From positions 1-24,155 of the forward strand of contig URCS01000031.1 of the NCBI GenBank assembly GCA_900546455.1: DNA of 24,155 bases, given 5' to 3'. The first letter of the stretch is position 1. The number at the start of each line of letters is the position of its first letter. This document shows positions 14,656-21,945 of the stretch, one piece after another. Source of the stretch: an uncultured Collinsella sp. (GTDB taxonomy: Bacteria; Actinomycetota; Coriobacteriia; Coriobacteriales; Coriobacteriaceae). The notes beneath the pieces are model-generated. The model did no database searches, was not told the DNA's origin, and worked only from the letters and a program-made list of their open reading frames with translations. The position numbers and the translations under genes were made by a program.

Positions 14656-15588
14656 ATGATTTACACGCTCACTGCAAATCCCGCCATTGACTACAACATC
14701 GCCTGCGACGGTCTTGCTGCCAACACCGTCACGCGTACCCGCAACGCCGTCTACACGCCCAACGGCAAGGGCCTAAACGTCTCGTTTACGCTCGACCACT
14801 ACGGCGTCGACACCACGATCCTGGGCTTTTTCGCCGGTTTCTCGGGTGAGTTCATCGTCAAGGGCGCCGAGGCCCTGGGCGTGCCCGTCAAGCCCGTGTG
14901 GACCGACGGCATCACGCGCGTCAACGTGTTCCTCAATGCCGGCCCCGACACCGAGTACAACATGGTCAACGCCGGTGCCGCCATCAACGAGGCCAACGAG
15001 CAAGAGATGTTTGAGCTCATCGATTCACTCGATGACATGACCTGCCTGGTCATCAGCGGCTCGCTGCCTCCCAACACTTCCGAGGGCTTCCTGGCCGAGG
15101 TCCTGCGCCGCGTCAAGGCCAAGGGGGCCGAGTTCGTCCTCGACATCTCGAGCCATCAGCTGGCAGACCTTATTGCCATGGAGCCGCTGCTGATCAAGCC
15201 CAATGACGACGAGCTGCTCGACATCTTTGGCATTAAGGTGAGCGGTGGCGACGACGAGTCCGTCAAGGGCGCGATGGCCGAGCTGCACGCCAAGGGCGCC
15301 AAGAATGTGCTGCTGACTCTTGGCGGCGCCGGTGCGTACTTCTCTAACGGCGAGCACATCTGGTTTGCGAACCGCACTTTCGACGTCAAGCTGCTGTCGA
15401 CGGTGTGCGCCGGCGATTCCTCGCTCGCTGCCTTCCTTTCCGTGTGGCACGACGCCCCCGAGCGCGTCGAGGACGCTCTGCGCCTTTCGATGGCTACCGG
15501 CGCCAACGTGGTCGAGTGCCCCGGTCTGGGCGATTTTGCCAAGGTGGACGAATATAAGAAGCATATCGAGGTTCGCCAGGTCTGCTAG
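14656..15588 (+). CDS. fruK: PfkB-family 1-phosphofructokinase (copy 2)
   Basis: 310 residues from ATG 14656, with AAGGA at 14645-14649; the in-frame GTG at 14641 lies within that site region and is rejected. A paralogue of copy 1, about half identical by eye and collinear throughout (IYTLTANPAIDYNI, WTDGITRVNVF, CLVISGSLPPN, LLIKPND, VLLTLGGAGAYFSNGEHIW). The ATP-site motif is CAGDS with catalytic Asp254. It has its own promoter region and terminator, so it can be expressed apart from ptsH-ptsI-fruK. The two copies may differ in substrate (fructose-1-phosphate versus tagatose-6-phosphate or another hexose phosphate); sequence alone does not decide. Confidence 0.9.
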   Translation: MIYTLTANPAIDYNIACDGLAANTVTRTRNAVYTPNGKGLNVSFTLDHYGVDTTILGFFAGFSGEFIVKGAEALGVPVKPVWTDGITRVNVFLNAGPDTEYNMVNAGAAINEANEQEMFELIDSLDDMTCLVISGSLPPNTSEGFLAEVLRRVKAKGAEFVLDISSHQLADLIAMEPLLIKPNDDELLDIFGIKVSGGDDESVKGAMAELHAKGAKNVLLTLGGAGAYFSNGEHIWFANRTFDVKLLSTVCAGDSSLAAFLSVWHDAPERVEDALRLSMATGANVVECPGLGDFAKVDEYKKHIEVRQVC

Positions 15589-15609
15589 AGCATCGATACA
15601 TCGTTGCCG

Positions 15610-15645
15610 AACACCCGCTTTGGATCTCCGAGGCGGGTGTTTTTT
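15610..15645 (+). terminator. Rho-independent terminator after fruK copy 2
   Basis: AACACCCGC (15610-15618) pairs with GCGGGTGTT (15633-15641), loop of 14, followed by a T-run. Confidence 0.92.
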
Positions 15646-15726
15646 GTGCGCTGAAGTATGTGGCGTTTGCTGTCTCGATTTATCGAATCGACGACGCGAT
15701 TGCGTGTGCGCGCTTTCTCGTTTCTT

Positions 15727-15734
15727 GTTAGACT
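15727..15734 (+). promoter_or_regulatory. Possible extended -10 (TG-T-TAGACT) for cca
   Basis: TGTTAGACT at 15726-15734 has the TGn extension and lies about 48 bases upstream of the cca start. No -35 is clear. Confidence 0.4.
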
Positions 15735-15781
15735 TCTTGAGAACCATCGATTAACGCTCGCAAGTGCAGGAGGCCATGGGC

Positions 15782-17176
15782 ATGTGCAATGTTTCTCTCA
15801 ACGGTACGCAACCGTCTGATGCCTCCCTGCGCATCCTTCGTGCGCTCGAGGCAGCCGGCCTTGAGGCTTGGTTCGTTGGCGGTTGGGTGCGCGACGCCCT
15901 GATGGGATGCCCCAGCCACGATGTTGATATGTGCTGTAGCGGCCTGTGGCAGGAGTCCAAGGCGGCGCTCGAGGCCGCTGATATCGCGGTCGTGGAGTCG
16001 GGCATTAAATTTGGCGGAATCACGGCTATTTCCGATGGCGAGCGTATCGAGGTCACCACGTACCGCCTGGATGGCTTTTACACCGATGGGCGCCATCCTC
16101 AGAGTGTCGAGCGTGCCGCCTCGCTCGAGGACGATCTGGCCCGCCGCGACTTTACCGTCAACGCCATGGCCTGGCATCCCGAGCGCGGGCTTGTCGACCG
16201 CTACGACGGCCAGGGTGACTTGGAGCGCAAGCTGATTCGCGCTGTCGGTGATCCCAAGCGTCGCTTTAACGAGGACGCCCTGCGCATGCTGCGTGCGGTG
16301 CGCTTTGCCTGCCGTCTGGACTTTATGATTGAGCCCGAGACTAAGCGTGCGCTTGCCGAGTGCGCGCCGCTGCTCGATGTCGTGGCGCGCGAGCGTGTGG
16401 GTATTGAGCTCGAGGGCATTCTTTCGACCGGTCATGGGGGAGACGCGATGCTTCGCTATCCCGAGCTCATCTGTGCCGCTGTGCCCGAGTTGGCAGCGGG
16501 TCGCGGGTTTGATCAGCGAAGTGTCTACCATGCGTTTAACGTCTACGAGCATATCGCCCGTGTGCTGACGGTGGCAGGGGAGCTGGCGCTGTGCGACGGC
16601 GTCGCGCCATCGTCGAGCCTTATGTGGGCGGCGTTTTTGCACGATGTCTCCAAGCCCGAGTGCTTTACGGTCGATCACGCCGGCAGCGGACACTTCTACG
16701 GTCATCCCGAGCTCGGCGCCAAGAAAGCGCGCGTCATTATGGATCGCCTGGCTCTCTCGCACGACCTGGTGCGCGACGTGTGCCTGCTCATCAAATATCA
16801 CGATAAACCGCTGCGTCCCGAGCGATCCTGCCTGCTCAATATGATGCGCTTGCTTTCTGGCGAGGGCATCGACACGTCGCGTTTGATTGACGAGCTCATG
16901 GACCTTAAGCGTGCCGACACACTTGGCAAGGCCCCGTCGTGCTTCTATTACGTTGAGACGATTGAGGAGATGCGCGCGATGGCGCACGAGCTGCTGAGGG
17001 CGGGGGAGCCCTATACGCTCAAGATGCTCGCCATCAACGGCGGCGACCTGATCCGTGCTGGAGTCAAGCCCGGGCCGGAACTGGGTCAGCTTCTCAACTC
17101 CGCCCTCGACGCCGTGATCGAAGACAACATTCCCAACGAGCGCGAAGCTCTTTTGGTCCATCTCAACTTGAATTAG
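15782..17176 (+). CDS. cca: CCA-adding tRNA nucleotidyltransferase with HD domain
   Basis: 464 residues. Adds or repairs the CCA end of tRNAs. Start is ATG 15782 because AGGAGG (15768-15773) is 8 bases upstream; the ATG at 15776 is too close to it. Nucleotidyltransferase motif GGWVRDALMGCPSHDVDM (33-50) with metal-binding Asp47 and Asp49, then RRDFTVNAMAW and EDALRMLRAVRFA (the class II nucleotide-selecting region). The second half carries an HD phosphohydrolase-like domain (HAFNVYEHIARVL ... WAAFLHDVSKP). The neighbour downstream is a tRNA gene that already encodes CCA, so the enzyme would serve repair or other tRNAs. Confidence 0.93.
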   Translation: MCNVSLNGTQPSDASLRILRALEAAGLEAWFVGGWVRDALMGCPSHDVDMCCSGLWQESKAALEAADIAVVESGIKFGGITAISDGERIEVTTYRLDGFYTDGRHPQSVERAASLEDDLARRDFTVNAMAWHPERGLVDRYDGQGDLERKLIRAVGDPKRRFNEDALRMLRAVRFACRLDFMIEPETKRALAECAPLLDVVARERVGIELEGILSTGHGGDAMLRYPELICAAVPELAAGRGFDQRSVYHAFNVYEHIARVLTVAGELALCDGVAPSSSLMWAAFLHDVSKPECFTVDHAGSGHFYGHPELGAKKARVIMDRLALSHDLVRDVCLLIKYHDKPLRPERSCLLNMMRLLSGEGIDTSRLIDELMDLKRADTLGKAPSCFYYVETIEEMRAMAHELLRAGEPYTLKMLAINGGDLIRAGVKPGPELGQLLNSALDAVIEDNIPNEREALLVHLNLN

Positions 17177-17206
17177 CTACTCAGTTTACCTGCGTGTTCC
17201 ATAACC

Positions 17207-17225
17207 TGCCGACAATTTTTCGGCA
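17207..17225 (+). terminator. Weak hairpin after cca
   Basis: TGCCGA (17207-17212) pairs with TCGGCA (17220-17225), loop CAATTTT. Only a short AT-rich tail follows. It could end the cca transcript weakly. Confidence 0.4.
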
Positions 17226-17240
17226 ATTTGGAATTTCTTC

Positions 17241-17269
17241 TTGCGCTGACGTTTTTTGTCCCGTAATAT
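17241..17269 (+). promoter_or_regulatory. Promoter of the tRNA-Glu gene
   Basis: -35 TTGCGC (17241-17246) and -10 TAATAT (17264-17269) with exactly 17 bases between. Transcription would start about 28 bases before the tRNA. Confidence 0.7.
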
Positions 17270-17303
17270 ATTTCCTCGCAGCACGGCAGTGCAGATGTCA
17301 TGT

Positions 17304-17380
17304 GGCCCGTTCGTCTAGCGGTTTAGGACGCCGCCCTCTCAAGGCGGAGATCACCAGTTCGAATCTGGTACGGGCTACCA
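17304..17380 (+). tRNA. tRNA-Glu (anticodon CUC), CCA encoded
   Basis: A full cloverleaf can be drawn: acceptor GGCCCGT/ACGGGCT with a G1-U72 wobble, D arm GTCT/GGAC, anticodon stem CCGCC/GGCGG around loop CTCTCAA (anticodon CTC at 34-36, reading GAG), variable AGATC, T arm ACCAG-TTCGAAT-CTGGT, discriminator A, then encoded CCA (17378-17380). Flanked by its own promoter and terminator. The window has no other tRNA gene. Confidence 0.96.
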
Positions 17381-17390
17381 TGCATCTGAT

Positions 17391-17422
17391 ACCCGGACTT
17401 CCTATGGAAGGCCGGGTTTTTT
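17391..17422 (+). terminator. Rho-independent terminator after tRNA-Glu
   Basis: CCCGG-a-CTTCC (17392-17402) pairs with GGAAG-g-CCGGG (17406-17416), loop TAT, then TTTTTT. Confidence 0.93.
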
Positions 17423-17491
17423 ACTTTCAAACAACCGTCTGCAATTCCCGTTTGAACCAGAGCTTTGCGTTCTGCCTATGGCCCTTACGGG

Positions 17492-17497
17492 TACAAT
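17492..17497 (+). promoter_or_regulatory. -10 box (TACAAT) of the flippase-like gene
   Basis: TACAAT 34 bases upstream of the ATG at 17531, downstream of the tRNA terminator. No -35 is clear at 16-18 bases. Confidence 0.45.
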
Positions 17498-17530
17498 ATC
17501 CAAGATATTTTGACTGTTAGAAGGAGTCTC

Positions 17531-18838
17531 ATGACGGAGTCCTCTCAGCATACGTCTAAGCCCCAGGTCGAGGTTGAGGCCTCGGGCGGAGATGACAATA
17601 AGAGCGCACGCCGCGGCGCCATCTTTATCGGCGTCGTGCTGGTGGGTTATATTGTCTATCTGGTGGTAACCGGGCAGATGGGGCAGTTCTGGGCCGCCAT
17701 GTCGAGCGTCCAGGCGTCATGGCTCGTTGTCGCGTGTCTTTGCATGCTCATGTATCTGTTCTTTGGCATTGTGGCCTATGCGATCGCTGTCTGGCTCGAC
17801 CCCAATTCACCCGTTGGCATTCGCGACCTGATCTCGGTCGAGGCGAGTGGCATCTTCTTTGGCAACCTGACGCCCATGATGATGGGCTCGACTCCCGCCC
17901 AGATCTACCGCCTGACCAAGGCGGGCCAAAATGTCGGCGAGGCCGGAGCCACGCAGTTCACGCGCTTTATCGTGTATCAGTTTGGCCTCGTTGCCTGGGG
18001 CGCTATCCTACTGCTTGCTCGCATGCCGTTTTTTGCCGAGCGCTATGGTGACATGACGCTGCTGTGCGTCTTTAGCTTTGGTGGGCACTGCTGCATCTTG
18101 CTGGGCATCTTCGCCGTCGCTCTCATGCCTAAGACCGTCACGCGCGTCGCCCATTGCATCATCAATTGGCTTGAGCGCATTGGTGTCTCGGCCACTAAGA
18201 TCGAGAGTTGGCGCACGTTTGTCGATGGCGAGATCTACTCCTTCTCCGAGAAGTTCAAGCTTTCGGCCGGACATTTTTCTTCCATGCTGCTCACCGTGTT
18301 TATCACCATGCTGCAGCTCGCGTTTTTCTATCTGGTTCCGTATTTCCTGATGCTTGCCTTTGGCCACCACGAGGTCGACTTTTTCTCGGTCATGGCCGCG
18401 AGCGCCTTTGTCCAGCTGTTAAGCTCTGCGGTTCCCTTGCCCGGTGGAACTGGTGGCGCTGAGGGCGGCTTTGCATTGTTCTTGGGCCATTTCTTCGGTT
18501 CGGCTTCGACCGCCGGCTATCTGCTGTGGCGTCTCATTACGTTTATTGCGCCTACCATTTTGGCTGCGCCCCTGCTGGGACTTAAGAGCGCCCACAACGA
18601 GAGCATCCATGCGCGCTGGGATCGCGTGATGCGCAAGCTTGGCCGCACGCCTCAGACGCCCTCTGCGCCCACTAAGCCGCACCCCACGAATGCTGTTACC
18701 GTTGATCCCAAGAGGCACGCTCAGAAGGCTTCTGGGACCGCTAAGCCGGCTCATAAGGCCTATGTGCGTCAGACAGGAGACGGTATTCGCGTATCTCCGT
18801 CGGCACTCAATAAGAAGAAGCACCCTAAGTCTCAGTAG
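17531..18838 (+). CDS. Flippase-like integral membrane protein (LPG synthase TM / UPF0104 family)
   Basis: 435 residues from ATG 17531, with AAGGAG at 17521-17526. About eight membrane helices between residues 30 and 375, for example GAIFIGVVLVGYIVYLVV, WLVVACLCMLMYLFFGIVAY and MLLTVFITMLQLAFFYLV. The family marks are GIFFGNLTPMMMGSTPAQIYRL and SSAVPLPGGTGGAEGGFALF. This family is the membrane half of MprF lysyl-phosphatidylglycerol flippases; stand-alone members are thought to move lipids or lipid-linked sugars. No synthase domain is present. It ends in a basic, Pro/Lys/Ala-rich tail of about 70 residues, probably in the cytoplasm. Substrate unknown. Confidence 0.85.
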   Translation: MTESSQHTSKPQVEVEASGGDDNKSARRGAIFIGVVLVGYIVYLVVTGQMGQFWAAMSSVQASWLVVACLCMLMYLFFGIVAYAIAVWLDPNSPVGIRDLISVEASGIFFGNLTPMMMGSTPAQIYRLTKAGQNVGEAGATQFTRFIVYQFGLVAWGAILLLARMPFFAERYGDMTLLCVFSFGGHCCILLGIFAVALMPKTVTRVAHCIINWLERIGVSATKIESWRTFVDGEIYSFSEKFKLSAGHFSSMLLTVFITMLQLAFFYLVPYFLMLAFGHHEVDFFSVMAASAFVQLLSSAVPLPGGTGGAEGGFALFLGHFFGSASTAGYLLWRLITFIAPTILAAPLLGLKSAHNESIHARWDRVMRKLGRTPQTPSAPTKPHPTNAVTVDPKRHAQKASGTAKPAHKAYVRQTGDGIRVSPSALNKKKHPKSQ

Positions 18839-18954
18839 GGCAGTCGTGCGTTCTTCATGATGCGGGGCATATTTGTGCCGTATGGGGGATAATCCTCTTA
18901 CGTAGATTATCTCTCATCTGTTGATGATTGCTCGCATATCGAAGGGACACGCCC

Positions 18955-19566
18955 ATGGCAACCAGCAAACCGCGTCTTGACCGCCGCATCGTTCGCAGCC
19001 GTAATGCCATCCTTTCGGCTTTCGAGCGCCTGCTCATGGAAAAGCCGCTGGCAGACATTACGGTGAGTGCCATCGCGCGCGAGGCCAATGTCGACCGCAA
19101 GACCTTTTACGTTCACTTTGGTACGGTTGACGGCCTGCTCGATGCCATTGCCGTCGATGTGGTGGAGATGATTGTCGACTCGGTCGAGAAAACGCTTGCT
19201 TCCATGGACGGCGACACCAATGAGCGCGCCCTGGGCGCGGCGGCGACCTTCTTTAAAACCGTTAACGAGGCACTGTGCAACAACTTGGTGCTCAATCGTC
19301 AGCTGATCGAGAACATTCCGCTCGATGATTTTATGGCTCGTCTTCGTGCGCCGCTCGAGCACGAGATTGCCGAACGCGATCTGCTGCCCCAAGGTCTCAA
19401 GGACGAGATGTTCGACTACTATCTGGCGTTTTTGCTGTCGGGTATTATCGGTATCTATCGCACGTGGGCGCTGTCTGACGGCTCGGTTCCTATCGAGCGC
19501 GTCTCTGAGGTCGCCAACGATCTGACTCTCAATGGTCTGTCGAGTCTGGAATCTCGCTTGGATTAG
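18955..19566 (+). CDS. TetR/AcrR family transcriptional regulator
   Basis: 203 residues from ATG 18955, with AAGGGA at 18942-18947. An N-terminal helix-turn-helix ITVSAIAREANVDRKTFYVHFGTVDGLLDAI (about residues 34-64) is the TetR hallmark. The helical C-terminal half has a typical YYLAFLLSGIIGIYRTWALSDGSVP block near the end, as in many TetR proteins of Gram-positives with a TetR_C-like ligand domain. GATAAT at 18888-18893 could be its -10. Its target is unknown: the flippase-like gene just upstream and the ABC operon facing it are both candidates. Confidence 0.9.
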   Translation: MATSKPRLDRRIVRSRNAILSAFERLLMEKPLADITVSAIAREANVDRKTFYVHFGTVDGLLDAIAVDVVEMIVDSVEKTLASMDGDTNERALGAAATFFKTVNEALCNNLVLNRQLIENIPLDDFMARLRAPLEHEIAERDLLPQGLKDEMFDYYLAFLLSGIIGIYRTWALSDGSVPIERVSEVANDLTLNGLSSLESRLD

Positions 19567-19568
19567 GC

Positions 19569-19661
19569 CTAGTTGGGCTCGTCGGCGTGGAAATTCCTGT
19601 TCCTGAGGTTCTCCGGCGCCTTGGAGACCTTGCCGGCGTAGGAGCTGTAGCCTGAGGATCC
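19569..19661 (-). pseudogene. Relic of an IS3-family transposase (OrfB middle part)
   Basis: On the reverse strand, directly after the ATPase stop and in the same frame, 30 codons read GSSGYSSYAGKVSKAPENLR and then NRNFHADEPN followed by TAG. This strongly resembles the segment before the catalytic core in IS3/IS150-type OrfB (pattern YSSYxGxxSxAPENLVxRxFHAxxPNxKW). No inverted ends, OrfA, DDE core or direct repeats remain, so it is a dead scar. Confidence 0.75.
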
Positions 19662-20900
19662 TTAAAAGAAAGTCCAGTTTATCCTTCCCACTCCAATTTT
19701 GGAATCCTCCGATGCGCCTTCGCACGCTCGCATGACCTCGATACCATGCGAGCGTGCGAACTCGACGAGCTCTGCGTTGCGGGCGTTTATGGTGCCGAAG
19801 GCGGCGGGGCACACGATAAGGCTCGCGCAGTGGACGAGGAGCTCTTTGGCGCGGGCTATGGTTTTATCCCCGATCGGCTCGAAGGCGCGCTCGGCCACGC
19901 ATTCCGTCGCCAGGTCGCGCGCGAGCTCGCAGTCGATGTCCCCTTCGTGCAGAACGCCCGCGTAGAACGCCTTGCCCTGCCGGATGAGCTGGCGAAACAC
20001 AGCCGACCCCGTACCTGCGCCGGCGATGACGAATGTGTGTGCATCGCCGTGTGGGCGCCCAATTTCCACGCTGCCGAAGCGCTCGTTGAAGGTGCCATGT
20101 TGAAGGCCGTAGAGCTCGCCAATCGTCTCGCGCGTGAATATGTCCTCGGGTGCGCCGGCGCGGAAGACCCGGCCGTCCTTCACGCAAATCACCTTGTCGG
20201 CGCTTTTCTGCGCGAGCTCGAGTTCGTGGATGGACATGATGACAGCCACATTCCGCGATTTCGCAAGGTGGCGAAGTATTCGCAGCAGGTCGATCTGGTA
20301 GCGGATATCGAGATACGACGTGGGCTCATCGAGCACGAGCACACGCGGATCCTGCGCGATGGCGCGTGCGAGCATGACGCGCTGGCGTTGCCCGTCGCTT
20401 ATCTGCATGAAGTCTCGCTCGGCGAGCTCTTCCACATGTGCGGTTTTCATGGCCTCGTCGACCCGACTATGGTCGTCGGGCGAGAGTGTGCCCATTCGCC
20501 CGGTGTAGGGATGCCTTCCCGCCTCTACGATATCGCGGCAGGTGAGGAGCTCGGTCCGGGGGCGATCTGTCAGCATAACGGCAAGGCTCCTTGCGAACTC
20601 CGCCGTCTTCCATCGGGAAATCTCCCGCCCGTCGAGCTCGACCGCGCCGGCAAGCGGTGCCAGATGGCGTGTAATGGTTTTCAAGATGGTCGACTTGCCC
20701 GAGCCGTTCGGCCCGATGAGCGCCACGACGTCGCCCGCGCGAACCTCCAGCTCGACGCCTTCGACTACGACCTTCTTGTCGTAGCCCGCCGACAGGTCGC
20801 TTATGCGGAAAAGCGGCGCTCCGTCAGCCTGCGTTTTTACCGGGGTTTCGAGGTTCGACTCCCCTCCGAGCGTTTTGGGCCGCGGCACGAATTCCCCCAT
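19662..20900 (-). CDS. ABC transporter ATPase, FecE/BtuD-like with extra C-terminal domain
   Basis: 412 residues, about 150 longer than E. coli BtuD or FecE. It energises import of an iron, heme or cobalamin-type compound through the permease encoded just before it. Walker A GPNGSGKST (63-71), signature ISDGQRQRVMLARAIA (167-182; ISDGQ instead of LSGGQ), Walker B VLVLDE (187-192), H-loop His225. From about residue 279 an added alpha/beta domain follows (FVIAGAGTGSAVFRQLIRQG, YAGVLHEGDIDCELARDLA, IVCPAAFGTINARNAELVEF). I recall a similar extension in archaeal BtuD-like ATPases, but its function is not known to me. ATG 20900 lies directly after the permease stop (TAG 20903-20901), with GTGAGG upstream. 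Confidence 0.92.
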   Translation of the reverse strand: MGEFVPRPKTLGGESNLETPVKTQADGAPLFRISDLSAGYDKKVVVEGVELEVRAGDVVALIGPNGSGKSTILKTITRHLAPLAGAVELDGREISRWKTAEFARSLAVMLTDRPRTELLTCRDIVEAGRHPYTGRMGTLSPDDHSRVDEAMKTAHVEELAERDFMQISDGQRQRVMLARAIAQDPRVLVLDEPTSYLDIRYQIDLLRILRHLAKSRNVAVIMSIHELELAQKSADKVICVKDGRVFRAGAPEDIFTRETIGELYGLQHGTFNERFGSVEIGRPHGDAHTFVIAGAGTGSAVFRQLIRQGKAFYAGVLHEGDIDCELARDLATECVAERAFEPIGDKTIARAKELLVHCASLIVCPAAFGTINARNAELVEFARSHGIEVMRACEGASEDSKIGVGRINWTFF

Positions 20901-21941
20901 CTACCTCACCCGCTTCTTCAACATGAGTGCGATAACCACCGGCGCGCCGAAGATGGCGGTGACGGCGCTGATGGAAAGCTCGACGGGGGAAAACAGCGTG
21001 CGCGCGATCAAATCGCAGCCCGCGCAGAAGATGGCGCCTCCCAAGAAGCACGCAGGAATCACGCGGATGGGCTTCGACGACTTCAGCGCCGACTTAACGA
21101 GATGCGGAACCGCGATGCCTACGAACGACACCGGACCAGCGAACGCGGTCACGCAGGCGGAGAGCATGCTCGCTAGAAGGACGAGCACCACGCGGAAGCG
21201 TGCGACGTTCACGCCGACGCTTTTCGCGTAGGCTTCTCCCAGCTGGAAGGCGGAAAGGGGCTTCGATATCGCGAATACGCATGCGCTCACGGTGATCACC
21301 ACGACCGCGATGACCGCGACGTCGTCCCAGCTCGAACCCGAGAAGCTACCCAAAGACCAGTTGTGCAGGTTCACGATGGACTGGTCGTCGGCGAAGGCGA
21401 TGAGGAAGTTCGTCGCCGCCGAGCAGATGTATCCCACCATGACGCCCGCCACGATGAGCATGGCCATGGAACTTATGCGCCGTGCGATGAGGAGCACGAA
21501 GCCGATGGTGATAAGCGAGCCCAGAAACGCTGCGACCACCATGGCCGGCGAGGACATGGCCTGGTTCGCGCCCAGAAGTACGATCATCGTAAGCGCGACG
21601 ACGAACTTTGCGCCCGAGGAGACGCCCAAGATGAACGGGTCGGCGATGGGGTTGTTGAAAAACGTCTGCAGCAGGAACCCGGAGAGGGAAAGCGCCCCGC
21701 CGAGAAGCACGGCTGAAAGCACACGCGGCAGGCGAATCTCCCAGATGACTTGGCTTTCCATGGAATTGGCCGCGCCGCCCGAAAGGATGCCGGGGATGTG
21801 GTCTGCGGGCACGAGCACGCTCCCGATGCACAGGTTGGCCCCGACGAGCACGATGAGGGCAACGGCGAGCAGCGCCGTCACGACGCGACACCGCGCGGCG
21901 CGCCCCGATTCGTCGTATGTCATGGAAAGTCGGCTTCTCAT
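20901..21941 (-). CDS. ABC transporter permease, FecCD/BtuC family
   Basis: 346 residues, typical length with about ten membrane helices. Family marks: IRLPRVLSAVLLGGALSLSG, FFNNPIADPFILGVSSGA, HNWSLGSFSG and GPVSFVGIAVPHLVK (the loop that contacts the ATPase). Members import ferric siderophores, heme or vitamin B12 as dimers. Its start ATG 21941 is 4 bases past the binding-protein stop, so translation is coupled. ATG 21923 is a possible alternative start. Neither has a clear ribosome-binding site. Confidence 0.94.
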   Translation of the reverse strand: MRSRLSMTYDESGRAARCRVVTALLAVALIVLVGANLCIGSVLVPADHIPGILSGGAANSMESQVIWEIRLPRVLSAVLLGGALSLSGFLLQTFFNNPIADPFILGVSSGAKFVVALTMIVLLGANQAMSSPAMVVAAFLGSLITIGFVLLIARRISSMAMLIVAGVMVGYICSAATNFLIAFADDQSIVNLHNWSLGSFSGSSWDDVAVIAVVVITVSACVFAISKPLSAFQLGEAYAKSVGVNVARFRVVLVLLASMLSACVTAFAGPVSFVGIAVPHLVKSALKSSKPIRVIPACFLGGAIFCAGCDLIARTLFSPVELSISAVTAIFGAPVVIALMLKKRVR

Positions 21942-21945
21942 GGTG

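Noticed and set aside
17194..17520. 108-residue forward ORF over the tRNA gene
   Set aside because: It spans the tRNA promoter, tRNA and terminator, which are all convincing.
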